From: Clostridiaceae bacterium
GTDB taxonomy: Bacteria > Bacillota > Clostridia > Saccharofermentanales > UBA5734
Length of the DNA: 6,452 nt
NCBI GenBank assembly: GCA_012522285.1
Contig: JAAYKS010000185.1
Location: 1 to 6,452 of the forward strand
Reading direction: 5' to 3'
Every line of letters starts with the position of its first letter. Positions within the stretch are counted from its first letter, which is position 1. The position numbers and the translations under genes were made by a program. Shown piece after piece: positions 1 to 5,585 of the stretch. The notes below the pieces were generated by a model. That model was given only the letters and a program-made list of their open reading frames with translations, did no database searches and was not told where the DNA came from.

Positions 1-480
1 GGGTTGGATCGTTTGCGCCGGCTGGTCGAACGCGCACAGCGGCAGGACGTCACGATCGCCCTGGAAAACCTGCGGCAGTCGGAACATCTGGATCGCGCGT
101 TTGAGGCCATCCCGTCTGACCGGCTCGGGTTTTGCTATGACAGCGGGCATGAGAACCATTTCACAAAAGAGTGGGATCTGCTGGATCGCTATGGCCATCG
201 GCTCAAAGCCTTGCACCTCCACGACAACAAGGGGGGCCTCGACCAGCATCTGCCGCCGGGCGAGGGGACGATTCGTTGGCCCTGGTTGATGGAGCGGATC
301 GCGCGGACGGGATACCGTGGCCCGGTTTCCCTGGAGTTGTCCAACATCGCGTCCTCACGGCTGCGCAGGATGCCAGTGGAGACATTTCTGGACAGGGCAC
401 ACAGCAAAGCCGTTGCGCTGGGGGCGATGATGACTCCTTTGGACGGCAAAGCCCGTCCGGACGCGGACATAAATTTGTAA
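1..480 (+). CDS. Sugar phosphate isomerase/epimerase, xylose-isomerase-like TIM barrel (5' end outside window)
   Basis: This is the C-terminal part of a metal-dependent enzyme of the AP-endonuclease-2/xylose-isomerase-like TIM-barrel superfamily, whose members isomerise or epimerise sugars and related compounds in the cytoplasm. The frame is open from base 1, so the true start lies upstream; the TTG at base 4 is not a credible start. Counting that TTG codon as residue 1, the likely metal-binding and active-site elements are Glu21 (IALEN), Asp46 and His49 (YDSGHEN), the HLHDN segment at 71-75, DQH at 80-82 followed by PGEG at 85-88, and Glu111 (SLEL). These correspond to the later barrel strands and their order fits the family. 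About 158 residues are present of the usual 260-290, so roughly the first 40% is missing. The substrate cannot be read from this fragment. A 148-base gap separates it from the permease operon, so it is probably the end of another transcription unit. Confidence 0.85.
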   Translation, partial: GLDRLRRLVERAQRQDVTIALENLRQSEHLDRAFEAIPSDRLGFCYDSGHENHFTKEWDLLDRYGHRLKALHLHDNKGGLDQHLPPGEGTIRWPWLMERIARTGYRGPVSLELSNIASSRLRRMPVETFLDRAHSKAVALGAMMTPLDGKARPDADINL

Positions 481-565
481 AGAGTGAAAAACACACGAAA
501 CTTTCCCGCGCTTTTGTGCGTCTAACCCTTCAGTCATCCAGTGCAGTACGGTATCTGCCATACAC

Positions 566-597
566 GGTCAGCCGCACTGACCCCGTCGAGAGACGGG
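566..597 (+). promoter_or_regulatory. Two tandem perfect hairpins in the presumed leader of the permease operon
   Basis: The first stem is GGTCAG (566-571), loop CCGCA, CTGACC (577-582). The second is CCCGTC (582-587), loop GAGA, GACGGG (592-597). Each stem is six perfect pairs, the second is closed by a GNRA-type tetraloop, and the two share base C582. They end 15 bases before the GAGGAGG ribosome binding site. There is no T-run, so this is not an intrinsic terminator. If the transcript begins upstream, the pair could act as an RNA-stabilising element or a protein-binding leader. I recognise no known riboswitch or T-box here. The geometry is seen directly; the function is inference. Confidence 0.35.
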
Positions 598-612
598 CAT
601 CGCACCCGGAAA

Positions 613-619
613 GAGGAGG
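613..619 (+). promoter_or_regulatory. Ribosome binding site of the permease gene
   Basis: GAGGAGG is a near-perfect Shine-Dalgarno sequence placed 9 bases before the ATG at 629. It decides the start: an in-frame TTG at 620 directly touches the site and cannot be the initiation codon. Confidence 0.85.
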
Positions 620-628
620 TTGGAGTCT

Positions 629-2221
629 ATGAATTTTGTTCGCAGGGGTTTGATCAGTGTCCTGCGCAAGCGGGGGAAATCGGCGATACTGCTGATTCTC
701 GTGTTCATTCTCGGCAATGTCATGGCCGGCGTGATTTCCGTCAAAGCGGCGGTCGGCAACACCCAGAAGATCATGCGTGAAAAAATCGGGGTGCTGGCGT
801 CCATCGAAGTGGATTATGACGCGTACAACGAAACCGGCGGAATCGAGCCGATCGGCCCAATCCCGACCGAAACGATTCATGCGACCGGACGGCTGGACGG
901 GGTCAAGCAATATGACTATTTGTCCAAGCTCTCGCTCGAAAGCAATGAAATCGAGGCCTATTATGATGACAACCCCGGTCCGATTAAGCCGCTCTACCGG
1001 AGCGACGACCTCCCTATGCCCGAGCCGGATAAGGGGGGAACCATTCTGCCCGCACCTGACGATCCTAATCCCTATGAGAACTGGTCTTACTTCCAGCTGG
1101 TCGGGGGACAAAATCCCGACATCCTCGACCAGGTGTACGGACAGATCACTCTGTACCAGGGACGGACGTTTTCCGAGGACGAGATCGCGAACAGTGTGAA
1201 CGCGGTCGTCATCTCGCGCAAGCTCGCGGAGAAAAACGGACTGAGTGTTGGTTCCACGATCCAGATGAAAAAGCAGATCTACAAATACGAATACGACATT
1301 CTCCCCCGCAAGGATGTGGATATCATGCCGATCCCCGGCATGCCGGGAAAACCAGGTACCCCCGAAATCGTCATCAAGACCTTTGAACTCACGGTCATCG
1401 GGATCTTCGAACCGGTCGAGCGCCCGGAAGCCGATCCCAGCGAACCCTACTACGGCTACATCGATTTTAACAACCAGATGTACACGACCAACAAAGCGAT
1501 CGATCTTTTCAACCAGGTCATCATGGAAACCGAGCGCGAGTTGAATGGCACCGAGACAACCGGTTCGTATTCCTATGTGTTGCCTGTGTTCACCCTCAAA
1601 GACCCGCTTGGAATCGAAGCGTTCCAGCAAGAGGCCGCCCCGCTGTTGCCCAAGTTTTACAAACTCACCGACACCAGCGAGGATTTCCAGTACATTGCGA
1701 CACCGATGAAAAATATGGACTGGATCGCCACCTTGATTCTCGGCGTGACCATCGGTGCCACCCTCCTGATTCTGAGCCTTCTGATCACGCTGTTCCTGCG
1801 CGATCGGCGGCACGAAATGGGCATCTACCGCTCGCTCGGCGAGTCCCGCGTGCGGGTCGCCGGCCAGATTCTGACCGAGGTCTTGCTCATCGGGATCCTC
1901 GCGGTGTCCCTCTCTCTGGTATCAGGCAATGTGATTGCCGGCAATATGTCCGACAAGATGCTCGCCAATCAGATCGCGGCGGAGCAGGCGCTGCGGGACA
2001 AGGACAATGACAAACCCTGGTACGAGACGCCGTCGGAACTCGAAATGCTGGGGTACAACTCCGAAGTCTCGGAGGAGGAGCTGATCGAGTCCTACCAGGT
2101 CCGGATCGGTGCCAAAACCGTCTTGTTGTTCTATCTGGTCGGAATCGGGAGCCTGGTCATTTCGACCGCGGTTCCGATCCTCTATGTGATCCGGCTCAAT
2201 CCCAAGAAGATTTTGATGTAA
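629..2221 (+). CDS. ABC transporter permease, FtsX/MacB type, with large extracellular domain
   Basis: This 530-residue membrane protein has the FtsX/MacB layout. There is one N-terminal membrane helix (about 19-40), a long extracellular domain (about 41-364), a second helix (365-390), a short cytoplasmic loop with RDRRHEMGIYRSLGESR (391-407) that is typical of the ATPase-coupling segment, a third helix (414-435), a further extracellular loop (436-496) and a last helix (497-520) ending in LNPKKIL. Proteins of this class do not form a classical channel; they pass ATP-driven movement to periplasmic or extracellular domains, driving lipid or peptide export, or hydrolase activation. The extracellular domain carries proline-rich stretches (about 115-150 and 232-245), and the 60-residue acidic loop between helices 3 and 4 is long for the family. 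The start is set by a strong ribosome binding site. The gene leads a tightly packed operon with its ATPase and a PASTA protein. The substrate is unknown. Confidence 0.9.
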   Translation: MNFVRRGLISVLRKRGKSAILLILVFILGNVMAGVISVKAAVGNTQKIMREKIGVLASIEVDYDAYNETGGIEPIGPIPTETIHATGRLDGVKQYDYLSKLSLESNEIEAYYDDNPGPIKPLYRSDDLPMPEPDKGGTILPAPDDPNPYENWSYFQLVGGQNPDILDQVYGQITLYQGRTFSEDEIANSVNAVVISRKLAEKNGLSVGSTIQMKKQIYKYEYDILPRKDVDIMPIPGMPGKPGTPEIVIKTFELTVIGIFEPVERPEADPSEPYYGYIDFNNQMYTTNKAIDLFNQVIMETERELNGTETTGSYSYVLPVFTLKDPLGIEAFQQEAAPLLPKFYKLTDTSEDFQYIATPMKNMDWIATLILGVTIGATLLILSLLITLFLRDRRHEMGIYRSLGESRVRVAGQILTEVLLIGILAVSLSLVSGNVIAGNMSDKMLANQIAAEQALRDKDNDKPWYETPSELEMLGYNSEVSEEELIESYQVRIGAKTVLLFYLVGIGSLVISTAVPILYVIRLNPKKILM

Positions 2222-2226
2222 GGGGG
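2221..2226 (+). promoter_or_regulatory. Ribosome binding site of the ATPase gene, abutting the permease stop
   Basis: AGGGGG starts on the last base of the permease TAA codon and lies 8 bases before the ATG at 2235. Ribosomes ending the permease would sit on this site, which suggests translational coupling and balanced synthesis of the two subunits. Confidence 0.7.
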
Positions 2227-2234
2227 ATGTTTCG

Positions 2235-2909
2235 ATGGCTTTGCTGACAGCGGAAAACATCAGTTATTTTTACCAGGACGGCGATGCCCGCCGGTACATT
2301 TTGCGGGATATCGACTACACTTATGAAAAAGGAAAGTTCTATACGATCCTGGGCGAATCCGGATCGGGCAAGACCACCTTCCTCTCTCTCCTCGGCGGAA
2401 TGGACGAGCCAAAGACCGGAACAATCCGGTATGAAGGCGAGGACATCCGAAAAACAGGATACGACAAATTCCGGCGCAACAAAGTCGGATTTGTGTTCCA
2501 GAACTTCAACCTGGTGCCGTTCATGACCGCGGTGGAAAATCTGCTCGTCGCCATGAGCATCACCGAAAACACAATCCCGAGCGAGAAGAAAGAGATCGCC
2601 TACAATTTGCTCGACTTTGTTGGCATTGACCGCATCAAAGCGGACCGGACCGTCAACCGGTTGTCGGGAGGCGAACAGCAAAGAGTCGCGATCGCACGCT
2701 CCATCTCGACCAACGTCGACATCGTGCTGGCGGACGAGCCGACGGGCAATCTGGACGAAGACACGGAAAATGAGATCGTGGGAATCTTCAAGGAATTGGC
2801 GCACCGTTTCGGCAAGTGTGTCATCGTCGTCACACATTCGACCGAAATCGCGCAACAATCAGATCAGGTGGCCAAGTTGAAAAAAGGAGTGCTGCGCGTG
2901 GATGAGTGA
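2235..2909 (+). CDS. ABC transporter ATP-binding protein, MacB/LolD/FtsE-like
   Basis: This 224-residue protein is a complete cytoplasmic ABC ATPase that should pair as a dimer with the upstream permease. All hallmark motifs are present and intact: Walker A GESGSGKT (40-47), Q-loop glutamine 89 (FVFQNFNL), the signature LSGGEQQR (143-150), Walker B VDIVLADEP (161-169) with catalytic Glu168, the D-loop around NLDE (172-175) and switch histidine 201 (VVTHS). The form of the signature and the ADEPTGNLD string are typical of the MacB/LolD/FtsE group that works with FtsX-type permeases. Length is normal for a stand-alone ATPase. The start lies 13 bases after the permease stop, and the end overlaps the PASTA gene by 8 bases, so all three genes are very likely co-transcribed and co-translated. 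Nothing suggests a defective ATPase. Confidence 0.95.
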   Translation: MALLTAENISYFYQDGDARRYILRDIDYTYEKGKFYTILGESGSGKTTFLSLLGGMDEPKTGTIRYEGEDIRKTGYDKFRRNKVGFVFQNFNLVPFMTAVENLLVAMSITENTIPSEKKEIAYNLLDFVGIDRIKADRTVNRLSGGEQQRVAIARSISTNVDIVLADEPTGNLDEDTENEIVGIFKELAHRFGKCVIVVTHSTEIAQQSDQVAKLKKGVLRVDE

Positions 2910-4533
2910 CTTTTTGGATCAGTTCCGCAACAAGAACTATAAAGAGGTCCCGGAGAGCCAGCCGGTATCCGAAGAGGATGCGACCCCCGTCGAAGAGGCG
3001 ATGGTTGCACGGGTGCCGGACGATGGCGAGACATTGACTCCGGAGGCGTCTGCACCCGTGGATACGGAGCCGGAGGAGGGTGGGCAAGAACCCTCTTCTC
3101 CGCGTTTCGAGTCTTTCCATCCCGTCCGGGTTGGTTCGGATGGGACGGTCGAACCGGTCGAGGGATCGGACGAGCCGTTGCCGGCAAAGGATACAGGCAT
3201 TGGCCGCCCGGCCGACACCGCTCGCAGACCGGGCGGCGCGGGAGTGCGCGGGGTGGAGCACGATGTGGTGATCGACAAAGGGTACCACCGGCTCAAGGTC
3301 ATCCGCTATACGCTGATCAGCGTGACGGTGCTCGCGTTGTGCGTACTCGGGTTTCTGGCCTACCGGTATTTCAACCGGGTCGAAACCCTGACTTTTGTCG
3401 GCAAACCGATCAGCGAAGCGCGTACCTGGGCACTAAAAAACCGGATCGAGCTCGACATTCGATACGAATTTAACATTGAGAACTCAAACGACACCGTGAT
3501 CACGCAGGATGTCGAGCCGGGAATCGCCGTCCAGAAAGGAACGGTGCTGGGCCTTGCGGTGAGCAAAGGGGCCGACCCGGACGAACGGCTGACCCTTCCG
3601 GATCTCGTTTCGATGTCGACTGCGGAAGTCCGGGCATGGATCACGGATATCAAAGCCAACAACATCAATCTGGTCCAGCAGTACCACAAGTCGGTGGAGG
3701 CCGGGCGATTCATCCGGCTGGAATTCGCGGACGTTTCGGTGGATGAGACCAATTTCACGCGCCGGGATTACCTCGTGATTTACATGTCACGGGGCCCCGA
3801 ACCCGTGAATCTCGAAATCTATGTGCCCAATTTTACGGGGTATACCCGCGAGCAGGTCGAATCCTGGCTCCAGTCCAACCCGGTGTTCATCCTCTATACC
3901 GAACAGGGATCGGATACGGTGCCGGCCGGACAAGTGATATCACAGGACATTGCGGAGGGGGAAGTGGTGGCGTCCCAGTCCGAAATCCGACTGGTCCTCT
4001 CGATCGGAAAAGGGATAGAGGTGCCCGACTTTGCTTCGACCCATGCGGGAGAAGCGGCATCCATCGCACCGGGACTCGAAGTGACAGTGCAGTCCCTGTA
4101 CCACAACGAAGTGCCCTATGGGAAATTGGTGTCACAGTCGGTTGCTGCCGGTGAAATGCTGTTTGGAGACGAAAAGAAGGTCGCGGTGGTTTACTCGCTC
4201 GGACGTCCCTACATCGGTCAACTGGTGGGACGGATGGAAAACGAAATCCCCGCATACTTTTTTGACTTCAATACAAAAGGGTGCGCGTTGACCTACAAGA
4301 TCATCTATGTCGACTCCCATATCGACAAAGGAACCGTCGTGGCGGCCAGCCGGTACAACGAGTATCTCTATCTTGCCTCCGGAGTGGAAATCCAGGTCAG
4401 CAAAGGCAACCTGTCGCCGCCGACCGAGCCGACGATGCCCCCGCCGACTGAGCCTACGTCACCGCCGACCGAACCGACGGCTCCGCCGACTGAACCGACG
4501 ACCCCGCCTACGGAGACACCGGGCAAGTCCTGA
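2902..4533 (+). CDS. Single-pass membrane protein with about five PASTA-like units and a Pro/Thr/Glu repeat tail
   Basis: This 543-residue protein has four parts. Residues 1-132 are acidic, rich in Glu, Pro and Ser, and probably disordered. A single membrane helix spans about 135-154; basic residues just before it (HRLK) suggest a cytoplasmic N terminus. Residues 160-501 form about five repeats of 65-70 residues (about 160-224, 230-298, 304-371, 372-435, 436-501). Several show PASTA hallmarks such as LPDLVSMSTAEV, VISQDIAEGEVV and a closing VSKG or SIGKG. Residues 506-540 are a PPTEPT repeat tail. PASTA domains are best known from Ser/Thr kinases and penicillin-binding proteins, where some bind peptidoglycan fragments or beta-lactams. 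No kinase, transpeptidase or LPXTG motif is present. An AAAAAGGAG site (2881-2889) precedes the ATG, and the 8-base overlap with the ATPase gene ties it to the transporter. A role as extracellular sensor or adaptor for the permease is inference. Units 2 and 5 are divergent, so the repeat count is approximate. Confidence 0.85.
   Translation: MSDFLDQFRNKNYKEVPESQPVSEEDATPVEEAMVARVPDDGETLTPEASAPVDTEPEEGGQEPSSPRFESFHPVRVGSDGTVEPVEGSDEPLPAKDTGIGRPADTARRPGGAGVRGVEHDVVIDKGYHRLKVIRYTLISVTVLALCVLGFLAYRYFNRVETLTFVGKPISEARTWALKNRIELDIRYEFNIENSNDTVITQDVEPGIAVQKGTVLGLAVSKGADPDERLTLPDLVSMSTAEVRAWITDIKANNINLVQQYHKSVEAGRFIRLEFADVSVDETNFTRRDYLVIYMSRGPEPVNLEIYVPNFTGYTREQVESWLQSNPVFILYTEQGSDTVPAGQVISQDIAEGEVVASQSEIRLVLSIGKGIEVPDFASTHAGEAASIAPGLEVTVQSLYHNEVPYGKLVSQSVAAGEMLFGDEKKVAVVYSLGRPYIGQLVGRMENEIPAYFFDFNTKGCALTYKIIYVDSHIDKGTVVAASRYNEYLYLASGVEIQVSKGNLSPPTEPTMPPPTEPTSPPTEPTAPPTEPTTPPTETPGKS
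4417..4521 (+). repeat. In-gene tandem repeat encoding PPTEPT units
   Basis: Five imperfect copies with a period of mostly 21 bases (first copy 24) encode PPTEPT followed by one or two variable residues (MP, S, A, T), ending in the degenerate PPTETP. The copies begin at 4417, 4441, 4462, 4483 and 4504. They differ at synonymous third positions (GAC/GAT-type slippage is not obvious; ACC versus ACT, GAG versus GAA, CCT versus CCG), so the array is not freshly duplicated. The product would be a stiff, extended, extracellular C-terminal tail. Confidence 0.85.
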
Positions 4534-4538
4534 CAGAT

Positions 4539-5447
4539 CTAGACAGTAGGAGAACGGGGGATCGTGAAACTTTGCCGGACGACCAGCCGGGAGGGGATGG
4601 TCACCCGGACCGGCGAGCGACGTCCGTGGATGCGTTCCAGCAACAAATTCACCGCCTGACGTCCGGCCTCTGCCGGATCCAGATCGAACGAAGAGAGCGG
4701 AGGAGAAGAGGATACCGCGAGGCGGGTGTTGTCGAAGCTGCTGACCGAGACATCCTCCGGCACCCGGATGCCCGCTTCGGAGAAAGCGCGCAATGCACCG
4801 ATGGCGAACGAGTCGTTCGCGATCATAAAAGCGGTCGGCAGCCGGCCTTTGCGGAGCGCCTGTACGGTGGCCCGATATCCCCCCTCGGAAGTCCAGGGAG
4901 CAAGATGCACATGTCCGGACTCAAGCCTTCCTGCGTCGCGCATCCATTCCAGATAGGTCTGGTGGCGCACATCGATCGATGTGGACGGCCGCTGTGTGAC
5001 GATATCGGGGGCATAGATGTTTCCCGTGATCAAACCGATCGAGAGATGACCCAGGCGGGACAACAACTCCAGCCCTTCCCGGGTTGCGCCCGCCATATCG
5101 TTCTGGACCACGTCGATGTCGATCTCCTGCTGGACGGTGTTTTTGAGAAAAACGATGTTCCGGCTGGCGTCGCACACCTCCAGAACCGGCCGGGGATCGA
5201 TCGCCCCGATCACCACCAACCCGTCGAGTCTGAACAGATCCCCATGCGCGAGCGGCTCACCCGGCCGAAACAGTCGGGTGTCTGTCATACCCAGCGTGCG
5301 GGCTTGGCGTTCGACATTTTCCCGCATGGTAGTGAAAAACGGACTGGCCGCCTCTTCTTCCCACGTGTGCTTACACACGATGCCAATGCGAAGTCGCTGC
5401 CCGGTACGGGGTGGGTCGGCTTCTTTACCGGTCCCCGGAGAATTCAT
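4539..5447 (-). CDS. GalR/LacI-type ligand-binding protein lacking the helix-turn-helix domain
   Basis: This 302-residue protein is a complete periplasmic-binding-protein-like effector domain of the LacI/GalR transcription factor family. The fold begins near residue 18 (RLRIGIVCKHTWEEE) and ends normally with IPSRLVVRQSF (284-294). Family marks include DGLVVIGAID (75-84), GHLSIGLITG (133-142), IDVRHQTYLEWM (158-169), AFMIANDSFAIGALRAFSEAG (206-226), VPEDVSVSSFDN (229-240) and LDPAEAGRQAV (256-266). From memory, this arrangement resembles GalR/EbgR-type regulators of Bacillota. Those carry about 55-60 N-terminal residues forming a DNA-binding helix-turn-helix; here there are only about 17 polar residues, and an in-frame TGA lies 18 bases upstream of the ATG. 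No signal peptide or lipobox is present, so it is probably cytoplasmic. An in-frame TTG at 5459 is an alternative start; neither has a strong ribosome binding site. It may bind a sugar without binding DNA, or be a decayed regulator. Confidence 0.85.
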   Translation of the reverse strand: MNSPGTGKEADPPRTGQRLRIGIVCKHTWEEEAASPFFTTMRENVERQARTLGMTDTRLFRPGEPLAHGDLFRLDGLVVIGAIDPRPVLEVCDASRNIVFLKNTVQQEIDIDVVQNDMAGATREGLELLSRLGHLSIGLITGNIYAPDIVTQRPSTSIDVRHQTYLEWMRDAGRLESGHVHLAPWTSEGGYRATVQALRKGRLPTAFMIANDSFAIGALRAFSEAGIRVPEDVSVSSFDNTRLAVSSSPPLSSFDLDPAEAGRQAVNLLLERIHGRRSPVRVTIPSRLVVRQSFTIPRSPTV

Positions 5448-5484
5448 CTTTGAACCCAACTTTCATAATAAAAGGATACAAAGT

Positions 5485-5513
5485 ACTATACACCCTTGTC
5501 ACTTGGAGGGCAA
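5485..5513 (-). promoter_or_regulatory. Candidate promoter for the GalR/LacI-type gene
   Basis: On the minus strand, TTGCCC (5513-5508) and TATAGT (5490-5485) are separated by exactly 17 bases. They match the sigma-70/sigma-A consensus in four and five of six positions. Transcription would begin near 5478, giving a leader of about 30 bases before the ATG at 5447. This supports the short protein as an independently expressed gene rather than the tail of a longer one. Prediction by eye only. Confidence 0.5.
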
Positions 5514-5535
5514 ACAACGCAATTCATTGTCGCAT

Positions 5536-5544
5536 TGGTATACT
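5536..5544 (+). promoter_or_regulatory. Candidate extended -10 promoter for the metallophosphoesterase gene
   Basis: TGGTATACT fits the extended -10 pattern TGnTATAAT with one mismatch. No good -35 box lies 16-18 bases upstream, which is tolerated in extended -10 promoters. A start near 5551 would leave a leader of about 35 bases that includes the GGAGG site. It is divergent from the candidate minus-strand promoter, with the -10 elements about 50 bases apart. Confidence 0.5.
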
Positions 5545-5571
5545 GCATGACAGAAGACTCGACAAGTCATC

Positions 5572-5576
5572 GGAGG
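5572..5576 (+). promoter_or_regulatory. Ribosome binding site of the metallophosphoesterase gene
   Basis: GGAGG lies 9 bases before the ATG at 5586 and decides the start. The in-frame ATG at 5547 and TTG at 5496 have no such site, and starting there would place this site inside the coding region and add residues unlike the family's N terminus. Confidence 0.85.
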
Positions 5577-5585
5577 TGTCCATCG

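Larger units (their letters stand above)
481..628. other. Intergenic gap upstream of the ABC-permease operon
   Basis: This 148-base gap contains no convincing open frame. At 507-520 there is a weak hairpin, CGCGC-TTTT-GTGCG, including one G:U pair. It lies just after the isomerase stop codon but has no T-tract behind it, so it is at best a poor terminator. Two stronger hairpins at 566-597 are annotated separately. I looked for a -35/-10 pair and found none that I would call; the best -10-like words, TATCTG and CATACA around 552-564, match the consensus in only three positions. The operon promoter is probably here but may use a non-consensus or alternative sigma factor. Confidence 0.5.

Noticed and set aside
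507..520. Hairpin after the isomerase gene as an intrinsic terminator
   Set aside because: The stem has only five pairs including one G:U, and no T-tract follows; it does not meet the usual criteria.
530..1813. A 427-residue open frame on the minus strand opposite the permease gene
   Set aside because: It is a mirror frame of the GC-rich permease gene. The product is rich in Arg, His, Asp and Val in a way typical of antisense frames, has no recognisable domain, and the plus strand carries a clear permease with a strong ribosome binding site.
3379..4404. PASTA protein as a remnant of a Ser/Thr kinase or penicillin-binding protein
   Set aside because: The N-terminal region shows no kinase or transpeptidase motif in any plus-strand frame, and the gene start overlaps the ATPase gene, so nothing was lost from the front locally.
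4572..5453. A 293-residue open frame on the plus strand opposite the GalR/LacI-type gene
   Set aside because: It shows no family motif, whereas the minus strand matches the LacI/GalR ligand-binding fold throughout. It is a shadow frame.
5496..5585. Longer metallophosphoesterase with 30 extra N-terminal residues (TTG at 5496 or ATG at 5547)
   Set aside because: No ribosome binding site precedes these codons, they would overlap the candidate promoter or GGAGG site, and the protein starting at 5586 begins exactly at the expected first strand.
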